Source: Bacteroidales bacterium | GTDB lineage: Bacteria; Bacteroidota; Bacteroidia; Bacteroidales; F082 | Assembly: GCA_013141455.1 (NCBI GenBank) | Contig: JABFQW010000021.1 | Span: 1 to 64,000 of the forward strand | Reading direction: 5' to 3' | Length of the DNA stretch: 64,000 nucleotides | Shown here: positions 1-7,346 of the stretch, one piece after another | Numbering within the stretch: position 1 is the stretch's first letter | How the letters are laid out: each line of letters starts with the position of its first letter | Notes under the pieces: model-generated | What the model was told of the DNA's origin: nothing | Databases searched by the model: none | What the model saw: the letters and a program-made list of their open reading frames with translations, nothing else | Translations under genes and position numbers: made by a program

Positions 1-270
1 ATATCCATGCGAATAGATCAATTGCATACTTCGCGCATCAAACACTTTTACCGCGTATTCACCATACCCGAAACTCTCGATCAGATTAAGCTTTGATCCT
101 CCCCAAAAAGGCTCCTCAATGAGCTCGTCCAAAGCGTACCATTCTGTTTCTGCATTGCCGGCGTGTGTGTAATCGATTCGCAGCGACTTGCTGATAAAAA
201 TGCTGTCGAACTGTGCCTGTAGATTATTCAGGTTCAATAGAACCACAATAATCAATAAATATTTTTTCAT
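1..270 (-). CDS. M64-type (IgA peptidase-like) metallopeptidase, N-terminal part only
   Basis: Reading leftward from an ATG complementary to 268-270, the frame is open for 90 codons up to the window edge, so only the N-terminus is seen. Residues 1-20 are a signal peptide (hydrophobic core rich in Leu/Ile, ending in QAQ). Residues 30-90 show the pattern of the N-terminal beta domain that precedes Bacteroidota M64 peptidases: LRIDYTHAGN (30-39), a WYALDELIEEPFWGG stretch (44-58) and LIESFGYGEYAVKVFD (63-78). The zinc-binding catalytic domain lies outside the window, so the family call rests on this domain alone. The gene is divergent from the ECF sigma gene, with about 80 bp between the starts; no clear promoter is seen beyond a weak TAAATTTA. 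Confidence 0.7.
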   Translation of the reverse strand, partial: MKKYLLIIVVLLNLNNLQAQFDSIFISKSLRIDYTHAGNAETEWYALDELIEEPFWGGSKLNLIESFGYGEYAVKVFDARSMQLIYSHGY

Positions 271-349
271 AAACCACTGTTTTAATAATCAACAAGTAAA
301 TTTACACTTTTTTGTAACCGAAGCCTTTTTCGACCGTCTAAAATGCTGC

Positions 350-910
350 ATGCAACACGACAAAGATAGTGTATGGATTGATAAATGGCTTGCCGGGGAC
401 CAGCAGGCTTTCAGACAACTTGTTGTCAATCATAAAGATATGATTTATACGATTTCGTTCAACATTTTGAAAAACCAGGAAGAAGCCGAAGATGTAGCTC
501 AAATGGTTTTTGTTAAAGCGTTTCAGAAAATTGACACCTTTAAACGAACTGCTTTGTTTTCTACCTGGTTATACCGGATTGCTTATAATTTATCAATCAG
601 TGAATTACGTAAGCGGAAACAACGATTTACCGTAGTTGACGGATTGAATTTCGAGAAATTAGCACAAACTTTGCCGGATGGTGATACCGATGAAATTGAA
701 AAAAAAGAAGTAGAAGCCAATCTTCTTCTCAAAGCCATTGACGACCTCGAAGCCGATGAAAGAGGATTGATCAGTTTGTATTATATTCAGGACCAATCGG
801 TCGAACAGATCAGTACCATTACCGGATTGGGTCAATCCAATGTCAAAACAAAGATGTTTCGTATCAGAAAGAAACTTCATGCGATGCTTTTAACACAAAA
901 AATACATTAA
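350..910 (+). CDS. ECF-type RNA polymerase sigma factor
   Basis: This 186-residue protein directs RNA polymerase to a small regulon. Region 2 is seen at about residues 25-95 (DMIYTISFNILKN, EAEDVAQMVFVKAF, FSTWLYRIAYN) and region 4 at about 128-180 (LISLYYIQDQSVEQIS, then the recognition helix around GLGQSNVKTKMFRIRKKL). The frame is open upstream to 188, but that part would run antisense through the signal peptide of the divergent M64 gene, so the ATG at 350 is chosen. No Shine-Dalgarno is visible. Just upstream are GTAACC (314-319) and CGTCTAA (335-341), a spacing and shape typical of ECF-dependent promoters, which suggests self-activation (inference). The next gene, 10 bp on, is probably its anti-sigma or membrane partner. 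Confidence 0.88.
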   Translation: MQHDKDSVWIDKWLAGDQQAFRQLVVNHKDMIYTISFNILKNQEEAEDVAQMVFVKAFQKIDTFKRTALFSTWLYRIAYNLSISELRKRKQRFTVVDGLNFEKLAQTLPDGDTDEIEKKEVEANLLLKAIDDLEADERGLISLYYIQDQSVEQISTITGLGQSNVKTKMFRIRKKLHAMLLTQKIH

Positions 911-920
911 TTTTACGGCC

Positions 921-1340
921 ATGAATACCAGGGAAGAAAATCAGATTGATCAAATACTCAAGCAGTTAAAGCCTATTGCCGCGCCGGAAGGTTTTGAACT
1001 GAAAGTAATGAATCAAATTGCAGGTCTGGAGACTGAAACCGAAACCACACTTTTATCACGCCTGCATTATTACCTGCTTGCAGTAAGTATGGGCGCTGTG
1101 GCGGTCGCCGTTTTTTATCTTGTAGGCATCGATAAAATTCAACTGTTATTATCATCTTATACTTTCATGGGTTCGGCATGGCTACAATCAGAGTTTCATT
1201 CGCTAAGTCATATCGCCAACACATTATCGCATATCCCGGTATTGGTATTGCTGATTGGAGCTATCCTGGCTGTTTTGTTGATTCTTGAAAGAATTATCCT
1301 TCGAAAAAATAATCAGCCATCTTTCGTTTTTTTGTTTTAG
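921..1340 (+). CDS. small membrane protein, likely anti-sigma partner
   Basis: A 139-residue protein starting 10 bp after the ECF sigma gene, so almost surely co-transcribed. The N-terminal 40 residues are charged and helical (EENQIDQILKQLKPIAAPEGFELKVM), the usual size of a short cytoplasmic sigma-binding segment. Two transmembrane segments follow at about residues 46-68 and 104-126, ending in a basic tail. I recognise no named family and see no zinc-binding HxxxCxxC motif, so the anti-sigma role is inferred from position, size and topology only. In Bacteroidota, similar short two-TM proteins often follow ECF genes that are not linked to SusCD. Confidence 0.6.
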   Translation: MNTREENQIDQILKQLKPIAAPEGFELKVMNQIAGLETETETTLLSRLHYYLLAVSMGAVAVAVFYLVGIDKIQLLLSSYTFMGSAWLQSEFHSLSHIANTLSHIPVLVLLIGAILAVLLILERIILRKNNQPSFVFLF

Positions 1341-1382
1341 TAAAACACGAATTTCCCGCTTCGGTCTTCCAACTTCTTCACC

Positions 1383-2264
1383 ATGATCCCTTTAAGTCTT
1401 GTCAGGCATATCGAATCAGCACTCACCGAAATTTCGGGCAAAACCGATCGTATCCGTTCCTGCGTTCGTATTGGAGGTGGTTCGATCAATGAAGCCTGCA
1501 GGATTGAATGGGCCAATGCATATTATTTTCTGAAATGGAATACTGTTGCGCGCTTTCCTAAAATGTTCGAAGTTGAAGCAAATGGTCTCAGGCAACTCAG
1601 GGCTATGAATACTATTCGTATTCCTGATGTGCTGAAGATTGGCGAAAGCGAAACGGAGGCATTCATCCTGATGGAATATATTGCGCAATCTTCGCCCGAC
1701 AAATTATTTTGGGAAGTATTCGGCAGGCAATTGGCAGAATTACACCACAATACAAATGATCATTACGGAAACGACCACGATAATTATATTGGTTCATTGC
1801 CGCAATCAAACGTAATACATGAACGTTGGCCCGATTTTTTCGTGATGGAACGATTGGTTCCTTTGGTGAAAATGGCGCGTGATGGTGAACGTATTTCTCA
1901 AAATCAGGCGATGCGATTCGACAAACTTTACACAAAAATCGAATCCTTTTTCCCACCCGAAAAACCAGCTTTCTTACATGGTGATTTGTGGAGTGGGAAT
2001 TTTTTGTGTAACGCCAATAGTTTGCCGGTTTTGATTGATCCGGCCGTTTATTATGGCCACCGCGAGATGGATATCGCGATGACAAAATTATTCGGTGGTT
2101 TCGACACCATATTTTATGATGTATATAACCAGCATTTTCCGTTAGAAAAAGACTGGAAGAAACGCATTGACCTTTGTAATCTTTATCCGCTTCTGGTACA
2201 TCTGAATTTATTTGGGAGCATGTATCTGTCTGATATTGAAATAACATTGAGGCATTTTGTGTAA
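1383..2264 (+). CDS. fructosamine kinase family protein (putative ketoamine kinase)
   Basis: A 293-residue cytoplasmic protein with the aminoglycoside-phosphotransferase-like kinase fold of the fructosamine kinase family, which phosphorylates sugars bound to protein lysines and so helps remove glycation. Seen: GGGSINEACRI (nucleotide-binding loop, about 32-42), FLKWN (lysine strand, about 49-53), catalytic HGDLWSGN (199-206) and the metal-binding LIDPAVYYGHREMD (about 216-229). Length matches the family (about 290). It stands 42 bp after the anti-sigma-like gene in the same direction and may be read with it. Substrate cannot be told from sequence; bacterial members act on ribulosamines in the studied cases. 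Confidence 0.85.
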   Translation: MIPLSLVRHIESALTEISGKTDRIRSCVRIGGGSINEACRIEWANAYYFLKWNTVARFPKMFEVEANGLRQLRAMNTIRIPDVLKIGESETEAFILMEYIAQSSPDKLFWEVFGRQLAELHHNTNDHYGNDHDNYIGSLPQSNVIHERWPDFFVMERLVPLVKMARDGERISQNQAMRFDKLYTKIESFFPPEKPAFLHGDLWSGNFLCNANSLPVLIDPAVYYGHREMDIAMTKLFGGFDTIFYDVYNQHFPLEKDWKKRIDLCNLYPLLVHLNLFGSMYLSDIEITLRHFV

Positions 2265-2337
2265 AGGTGAATGTAAGCTAAAAGTTTCTCAATAATTTTC
2301 GCTTACTATTGTTTACTTCAAGAACTTCATATTTCCT

Positions 2338-2368
2338 TTTCAAACAAACCTAATTCTCCGTATTTTTG
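2338..2368 (+). promoter_or_regulatory. Bacteroidota-type promoter of glnS
   Basis: TTTC at 2338-2341 and TATTTTTG at 2361-2368, separated by 19 bp, fit the Bacteroidota -33/-7 form (TTTG, TAnnTTTG) with one mismatch. Start of transcription would be near 2373, leaving a leader of about 45 nt before glnS. Confidence 0.55.
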
Positions 2369-2417
2369 CGCCTTTCTTTAAAAGCTGCAAATCAGCCTGA
2401 TTTTAATCTGAGAAACT

Positions 2418-4121
2418 ATGTCGAACAATACTGAAGATGTTGCCGGAACCGAAAAGCGTTCGCTTCATTTTATCGAATCCATCATTGAAGAAGATATCCG
2501 GAACGGGAAAAATGATGCGCGTGTCCACACCCGTTTCCCTCCTGAACCGAATGGATATTTGCATATCGGACATGCCAAATCCATCTGTCTGAATTTCGGT
2601 CTGGCCGAAAAATACAACGGAAAATGTAATCTTCGTTTTGATGATACCAATCCCGAAAAGGAAGAAACAGAATATGTCGATTCCATCATGGAAGACGTGA
2701 AATGGCTTGGATTTCAATGGGATAAAGAGCCTTATTATGCCTCTGATTATTTCGACCGGTTGTACGATTGGGCCGTAAAACTGATTCGTGATGGCAAAGC
2801 CTATGTGGATGACCAGCCTCAGGAAGTGATCAGTCAGCAACGCGGAACACCTACCCGGCCAGGTATCGAAAGTCCATTCCGCAATCGAACGGCAGAAGAA
2901 AATCTCGATCTTTTTGAACGGATGAAAGCTGGCGAATTTGAAAATGGTTCAAGGGTTTTGCGTGCAAAAATCGGCATGACCTCACCCAATATGCATATGC
3001 GCGATCCGGTATTATACCGTATTTTGAATGCCGAACATCATCGAACAGGAAACAAATGGAAAATCTATCCGATGTATGACTACGCCCACGGACAAAGTGA
3101 TTATCTCGAAGGCATTACCCACTCATTGTGCACGCTGGAGTTTGAAGTACATCGGCCACTTTACGACTGGTGCCTCGACCAGTTGATTGAAACATCGTAT
3201 AGGCCCCGTCAGATCGAATTTGCAAGGCTAAACCTGAGTTATACCGTGATGAGCAAACGAAAGTTGCTCGAATTAGTTAAAGGCAATTATGTAAACGGAT
3301 GGGACGATCCGCGCATGCCCACCATCGCCGGACTTCGTCGTCGTGGTTACACTGCCGCTGCCATCCGGACTTTTGCCGACAGAATCGGCGTTGCAAAACG
3401 CGATAATGTGATTGATGTAGGATTGCTGGAGTTCACGGTTCGTGAAGATTTGAATAAAATTACGCCACGGGTAATGGCCGTGATTGATCCGATCCTTATG
3501 GTAATCACCAACTATCCCGAAAATCAGACCGAAGAAATTGAATTAGTGAATAATCCTGAAGATGCTGAGAGTGGCACACGTATGTTGCTCTTCAGCAAAG
3601 AGTTATTCATCGAAAGGGATGATTTTATGATCGACCCGCCAAAGAAATATTTCCGGCTGGGACCCGGACGCGAGGTTCGTCTCAAAGGGGCTTATGTGGT
3701 AAAATGCGAAAGTTATGATCAGGATGCTGATGGTAATGTAACAACGATTTATTGTACGTATGATGCCGAAACGAAAAGTGGTACCGGATCGAACCAGGCG
3801 AAGGTGAAAGGTACGTTGCACTGGGTGGAAGCCAACAGCGCCATCGATGCCGAAGTCAGACTTTACGACAGATTATTCGTGGATGAAGACCCGGCAGGAC
3901 ATGCCGACAAAGACCCCATTGAGTTTTTGAACCCCGATTCGCTGAAAGTTGTGACCAATTGTAAGGTAGAACCTTTGCTGGCAAATACAAAATCAGGCGA
4001 TAAGTTTCAGTTTCAGAGAATTGGTTACTTCTGTGTTGACAACGATTCTACTTTTTCAATGCCTGTGTTCAACCGTATTGTGTCATTAAAAGACAACTGG
4101 GCAAAAGAGATTCAGAAGTGA
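2418..4121 (+). CDS. glnS: glutamine--tRNA ligase
   Basis: Class I aminoacyl-tRNA synthetase (567 residues) charging tRNA-Gln with glutamine and ATP in the cytoplasm. The catalytic Rossmann domain begins with [15 protein letters not shown] (HIGH motif at 49-52); DDTNPEKE follows; the second ATP-binding signature appears as VMSKRKL near residue 277. The C-terminal third (about 345-560) is the two-part beta-barrel that reads the anticodon. Length is close to the E. coli enzyme (554). Having GlnRS implies direct charging of tRNA-Gln rather than only the GatCAB route. The gene is followed, on the same strand and 236 bp on, by a tRNA-Gln gene, its own substrate, but a separate strong promoter sits between them. 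Confidence 0.97.
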   Translation: MSNNTEDVAGTEKRSLHFIESIIEEDIRNGKNDARVHTRFPPEPNGYLHIGHAKSICLNFGLAEKYNGKCNLRFDDTNPEKEETEYVDSIMEDVKWLGFQWDKEPYYASDYFDRLYDWAVKLIRDGKAYVDDQPQEVISQQRGTPTRPGIESPFRNRTAEENLDLFERMKAGEFENGSRVLRAKIGMTSPNMHMRDPVLYRILNAEHHRTGNKWKIYPMYDYAHGQSDYLEGITHSLCTLEFEVHRPLYDWCLDQLIETSYRPRQIEFARLNLSYTVMSKRKLLELVKGNYVNGWDDPRMPTIAGLRRRGYTAAAIRTFADRIGVAKRDNVIDVGLLEFTVREDLNKITPRVMAVIDPILMVITNYPENQTEEIELVNNPEDAESGTRMLLFSKELFIERDDFMIDPPKKYFRLGPGREVRLKGAYVVKCESYDQDADGNVTTIYCTYDAETKSGTGSNQAKVKGTLHWVEANSAIDAEVRLYDRLFVDEDPAGHADKDPIEFLNPDSLKVVTNCKVEPLLANTKSGDKFQFQRIGYFCVDNDSTFSMPVFNRIVSLKDNWAKEIQK

Positions 4122-4317
4122 GATTGGGTGAACCAGATTTTTGGAGTGACCTACACGTTGCTGCACAGTTGCCGGCGGTGACGAATTCGGTGTGAAATGT
4201 GCGCCTATGTTTTGATTAAATGGAATGAGTCATACTTTACTCGCTGTAAATAAGTACTTTAACTAAGTATAAATAAAGGTCAGCAACAAACTTTTACGCA
4301 ATACTGACATCAAAAAA

Positions 4318-4348
4318 TTTGTGTATTAAAATCTATTGATTACCTTTG
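4318..4348 (+). promoter_or_regulatory. promoter of tRNA-Gln
   Basis: A full match to the Bacteroidota consensus: TTTG (4318-4321), 19-bp spacer, TACCTTTG (4341-4348). Predicted transcription start is about 4353, a few bases before the mature 5' end of the tRNA. Confidence 0.8.
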
Positions 4349-4357
4349 CACCCGAAT

Positions 4358-4430
4358 TGCCCGATAGTGTAATTGGCAACACGTCTGTCTCTGGATCAGA
4401 AGAGTTTAGGTTCGACCCCTAATCGGGCAA
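4358..4430 (+). tRNA. tRNA-Gln (anticodon CTG)
   Basis: Cloverleaf read by hand: acceptor TGCCCGA (4358-4364) pairs with TCGGGCA (4423-4429), discriminator A4430; D stem GTGT/ACAC (4367-4370, 4379-4382); anticodon stem TCTGT/TCAGA (4384-4388, 4396-4400) with a T-T mismatch next to the loop; loop CTCTGGA puts CTG at 4391-4393; T stem TTAGG/CCTAA with loop TTCGACC. No CCA is encoded. C at the wobble position would read CAG only, so a TTG isoacceptor should exist elsewhere in the genome. Confidence 0.95.
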
Positions 4431-4441
4431 CAGAAAATTGT

Positions 4442-4490
4442 AAAGTGGTTCAACATAGTTTTATATGTTTTGAACCACTTTTTTATTTTT
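4442..4490 (+). terminator. Rho-independent terminator of tRNA-Gln
   Basis: The arm at 4442-4452 (AAAGTGGTTCA) is the exact inverse of 4471-4481; the stem extends inward with a 2-nt bulge (AACATA/TATGTT), and a T-rich tract follows. It lies 12 bp after the tRNA. Confidence 0.88.
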
Positions 4491-4722
4491 AATCAGGGCA
4501 TTGAATGTTCCCGGTGCAGAAAAAATAATAGTTTGACAAAATTGGTTTTAATTGAAGATATAACAATCGCAAAGCCGGTCCAATAGTTCCTTTCTGATAA
4601 ATATTATTGCATTTATTTTTTTCAAATTGTTTCATGATTGAATTCTGACAAATTATTAATTGAAATAATTTAGCGTTATCAGGGCATTTCCGACCGTTTT
4701 AGTATTTTTTATGAATTAAATT

Positions 4723-4754
4723 ATTGCATTTTCTTTGAACTAAAATTACATTTG
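4723..4754 (+). promoter_or_regulatory. promoter for the 4771 gene
   Basis: ATTG (4723-4726), 20-bp spacer, TACATTTG (4747-4754). The predicted start near 4759 leaves a very short leader (about 12 nt). Confidence 0.6.
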
Positions 4755-4770
4755 TACCAAAATTGAGGCC

Positions 4771-5343
4771 ATGAAATATACACAAAACCTAAATGAATTT
4801 GATATTCTTGATTTATTAAACGAATATCATTCCGAACTACGCAAGCTTGAATATAAAGCTGAATTTGTTAAGAGAAAAATCGAAGAGCTGGAGAATCAGT
4901 ATTTTACCCTAAAAACGAGCAAACTTTCGTCCAATACTGAATCACCGAAAATTGTGCCGACAGCATCAGCTAAATCTGATATCTCGGTTCGGGAGAATCA
5001 GGACGATCAGCCTGTTACTAATGAAGCACAGAAGACCCGGAAACCTTATCCGCTTTCGCGCTATGATCAAATAATACTGCAATGTATTGAAGAAAACGGG
5101 CGCGCTACCTTGAGTAAGGATATCTTTGAAAAGACTAAGGAAAAGGCAATTGAAGAAGGTATCTATGAATCGGAAGAGAAGGCTAAATCAAAAATCAACC
5201 AATGTCTGGTTAAATTAACCAACCGCAGGGGCGACATAAAAAAGGTGAATCATAAAGGACGTGGTTTTGCCTATGCACTTCCTGAATGGTTCGATGAGAA
5301 GGGAAAAATTATCAAAGGCCATGGGATAAAGTTAGGCTTATAG
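4771..5343 (+). CDS. unknown protein: N-terminal coiled coil plus C-terminal winged-helix-like domain
   Basis: A 190-residue, highly charged, probably cytoplasmic protein. Residues 10-52 look like a coiled coil (LLNEYHSELRKLEYKAEFVKRKIEELENQY); residues 53-90 are a low-complexity linker rich in S/T/K/E; residues 93-190 look like a DNA-binding winged helix (SRYDQIILQCIEENGRATLSKDIFEKTKEKA, then CLVKLTNRRGDIKKVNHKGRGFAYALPEWF, where the GRGFAYALPEW end is wing-like). I do not recognise a named family. It has its own promoter and terminator, so it is a single-gene unit. A small transcriptional regulator or nucleoid-associated protein is a reasonable guess only. Confidence 0.75.
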   Translation: MKYTQNLNEFDILDLLNEYHSELRKLEYKAEFVKRKIEELENQYFTLKTSKLSSNTESPKIVPTASAKSDISVRENQDDQPVTNEAQKTRKPYPLSRYDQIILQCIEENGRATLSKDIFEKTKEKAIEEGIYESEEKAKSKINQCLVKLTNRRGDIKKVNHKGRGFAYALPEWFDEKGKIIKGHGIKLGL

Positions 5344-5374
5344 TTTTGGCCTTTTAACCTTTTACTTACTGATT

Positions 5375-5413
5375 GCCGGATGTTAGTGTTGAACTGCATC
5401 CGGCTTTTTGTTT
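5375..5413 (+). terminator. Rho-independent terminator
   Basis: GCCGGATG (5375-5382) and its exact inverse CATCCGGC (5397-5404) followed by TTTTTG; it ends the single-gene unit before it. Confidence 0.88.
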
Positions 5414-5449
5414 CCTGATTTTCATTACTTTAAAATGACTATCCGCTTG

Positions 5450-5600
5450 TGTACCTGGCATTTAGTTTTTCTGCATCGCTTTGCGTCTTCTTTACCTAAC
5501 TCTGCGGTAAAATAAGTTTAACCGCAGTGCGATGCGCTGAGTTTTTGTGCAGAACAATGCAGTGAACTCACCAAACGGAGCCACAAAGCTATAACTTGTT
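5450..5600. repeat. degenerate intergenic repeat stretch next to a GxxExxY remnant
   Basis: No gene is supported here. The stretch holds short inverted words, for example CTGCGGT (5502-5508) against ACCGCAG (5521-5527), and GCATCGC against GCGATGC. Similar low-grade stretches full of TGCGGT and CACAAAG words recur between genes in environmental Bacteroidota and here again at 45.9-46.0 kb. Confidence 0.4.
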
Positions 5601-5614
5601 GACCATTTTTTTTA

Positions 5615-5800
5615 TTACAACAACGATAGATATATATGGTAGCGAACATCCGGCCTGACTTCATTATAAACTAATGGCAAAGGTTTTTGCTTTTCGACTT
5701 GCAAACCGGCCTTTTGTAATTCGTAAAACAAACACTCCAGATAAGCACTTTCCATTAAATCTGGACCAAATGATAATACGAACCTATTTTCGAACTTCAT
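5615..5800 (-). pseudogene. remnant of a GxxExxY family (PD-(D/E)XK-like) protein
   Basis: A 61-codon open frame whose product matches the first half of GxxExxY proteins: FGPDLMESAYLECLFYEL (residues 11-28), then GLQVEKQKPLPLVYNEV (32-48). Whole members are about 125 residues and begin with about 20 more residues before the glycine; here the start is replaced by MKFENRFVLS, and the chain stops after DVRYHIYLSLL, right where the conserved Asp and the E-x-K nuclease-like core should follow. No continuation is seen in the other two frames. It is therefore a dead fragment, not a small working gene. The family's role is not established. Confidence 0.7.
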
Positions 5801-5810
5801 GAATGGTTTT

Positions 5811-5843
5811 TTTGTCTGGTTTAAAATCTTTACCTTATTTTTG
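5811..5843 (+). promoter_or_regulatory. promoter of the NlpC/P60 gene
   Basis: TTTG (5811-5814), 21-bp spacer, TATTTTTG (5836-5843); the leader before the ATG would be about 16 nt. Confidence 0.6.
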
Positions 5844-5863
5844 CCTTCCCAAATCTTAAGCCT

Positions 5864-6442
5864 ATGAAGTATATCTGGTTAATCGTCATCGTGTTCATTT
5901 CAACGGCAGGCCTTGCGCAACATGCCGCACCCTGTAACGATTCTACCACTGTACTTGCCTATTTAAACCAAATTGACACAACACAACTTCTTGATTACAC
6001 GACGGATACTGAATGTTTATATTTTGGTGGTCAATGTATCGAAATTGACAGTCTGATCGGGTTTTCCAAAAAATTTATCGGTACACCTTACCGCTCTGGT
6101 GGACGAAGCCCGAAAGGTTTTGATTGTTCAGGTTTTGTTGGTTATGTATTTATGCACTTCGGCATCGTTTTACCTCCTTCAAGCCGGTCTCAGGCACTGA
6201 TTGGACATAAAGTTGAGAAAGATTCGATTCAGAAAGGTGATTTGGTTTTTTTTAAAGGCCGCAGTTCAAAAAGCAACAGCATAGGTCATGTAGCCCTGGT
6301 AGTAGCTGTTTCCGACACAAACGATATACAGTTTATCCACAGTACACGTCACGGATTACGTTTGGATTGGCTTTCTACAGAACCTTATTACAAAAAACGC
6401 TTCATGGCTTCGCGCCGGCTGACCCCGGAAACGCCGAAATAG
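5864..6442 (+). CDS. secreted NlpC/P60 family cell-wall peptidase
   Basis: A 192-residue exported cysteine peptidase of the type that cuts peptide stems of peptidoglycan (usually D-gamma-glutamyl/diamino-acid bonds). Signal peptide residues 1-18 (ends GLAQ). The NlpC/P60 domain covers about 62-185: catalytic Cys88 in GFDCSGFVGYVF, His142 in IGHVALVV and the third polar residue His159 in FIHS. The order Cys-His-His and the GTPYRSGG entry strand are canonical. No LysM or SH3 anchor is present, only a short N-terminal extension with two Cys residues (24 and 51). The last 41 bp overlap the 3' end of the oppositely directed MobA-like gene. Confidence 0.9.
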   Translation: MKYIWLIVIVFISTAGLAQHAAPCNDSTTVLAYLNQIDTTQLLDYTTDTECLYFGGQCIEIDSLIGFSKKFIGTPYRSGGRSPKGFDCSGFVGYVFMHFGIVLPPSSRSQALIGHKVEKDSIQKGDLVFFKGRSSKSNSIGHVALVVAVSDTNDIQFIHSTRHGLRLDWLSTEPYYKKRFMASRRLTPETPK

Positions 6443-7037
6443 AACCGAACCAACGCTCATAATCTTCTCTTGTATTGATATTTGCCAACACTCCGGGATC
6501 ATTTACTTCCATTTTTTGAATTTCAAATCCGGTCAGAAACTGCTTAAAATCGACATGATAATTTTCTGATTTCAGTGCAATCACCAACTTTTCAGAGAGC
6601 AAAAGCGGATGACCACCCTTCCCATGAAAAGTCGGGCAGATACCAGCATATTCCGTTAAATTATCAGCCAATTGATGCAACATATTTAAATTAACAAACG
6701 GATTATCAACATTTTGAATGAATGTCGCGTTAGATTCTTTTAAGGCAGCCATCCCAATTTTGATGGATGAAAAACGCCCGGACTCTGGATTTGGGTTGAT
6801 AACAGATTTCGCTTCGCTCTTATGAAAAAACTGACTGTCTTGCAAAAGGTCTAAACTTTCGGTATTGACCACTACCACTATATTTTCACACCCGAAGGCA
6901 ATATATTCGGCCACAATCTTTTCAAGAAATGTTATTTCAGCATCAAACTTCAATGAAAATTTGGCTTGCCCATATCTGGCCGAACGACCGGCAGCCAGGA
7001 TTATCGCATCATTTTTCGGTAAGCTCATTTTACTCAT
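6402..7037 (-). CDS. MobA-like NTP transferase (MocA/YgfJ-type molybdenum-cofactor nucleotidyltransferase)
   Basis: A 211-residue Rossmann-like nucleotidyltransferase. The nucleotide-binding signature IILAAGRSARYGQAKF lies at about residues 12-27 and the metal-binding Asp in VDNPF at about 110-114, followed by GKGGHPLLL, the pattern of MocA-type enzymes that add CMP to molybdopterin for xanthine-dehydrogenase-like hydroxylases. It is divergent from the YgfK-type gene; in E. coli ygfK and ygfJ (a MocA homologue) also sit in one cluster with molybdenum hydroxylase genes, which supports the reading, although no hydroxylase subunits are in this window. A -7-like TACCTTTG lies far upstream (complement of 7205-7212). 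Other sugar-1-phosphate-type transferases are a weaker alternative. Confidence 0.75.
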   Translation of the reverse strand: MSKMSLPKNDAIILAAGRSARYGQAKFSLKFDAEITFLEKIVAEYIAFGCENIVVVVNTESLDLLQDSQFFHKSEAKSVINPNPESGRFSSIKIGMAALKESNATFIQNVDNPFVNLNMLHQLADNLTEYAGICPTFHGKGGHPLLLSEKLVIALKSENYHVDFKQFLTGFEIQKMEVNDPGVLANINTREDYERWFGSISAFPGSAGAKP

Positions 7038-7259
7038 TCTTTGTTTGATAACCAGGTATTCATCGAAGTCAGGCTAAAGGGATTCGTCCGGGAAATTAGA
7101 AAAAGTCTCGTTTCGATAGCTTTTCGACAGTACCACACGATAACAGGAAAAGCAAAGAACAAAAAAATAGCCCATTATGCCGCATTTACAGAATAATTTT
7201 CCATCAAAGGTATCAAATCGATGTTGATAAATACGGAATTTGGTGAATAACTGTTTTGG
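7038..7259. other. intergenic region between divergent genes, no gene seen
   Basis: A short leftward open frame (7074-7280) has no recognisable domain, no promoter fit and unusual composition, so it is not called. The stretch only holds leader sequence for the two divergent genes. Confidence 0.5.
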
Positions 7260-7292
7260 TTTGGCCGACTTCAAAATCATTTTCTACATTTG
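7260..7292 (+). promoter_or_regulatory. promoter of the YgfK-type gene
   Basis: TTTG (7260-7263), 21-bp spacer, TACATTTG (7285-7292). Transcription would start near 7297, compatible with translation from the ATG at 7347. Confidence 0.65.
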
Positions 7293-7346
7293 GAATGAAT
7301 TGCGTCAGACGTATTGACGTTTTCGTGTGAATTAAACCTGATTGAA

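Noticed and set aside
188-349. Longer N-terminus of the ECF sigma factor
   Set aside because: The upstream frame runs antisense through the signal peptide of the divergent M64-type gene and encodes nothing like a sigma domain.
7074-7280. Small leftward gene ahead of the MobA-like gene
   Set aside because: No recognisable domain, no usable promoter or ribosome site, and it overlaps the promoter of the YgfK-type gene.
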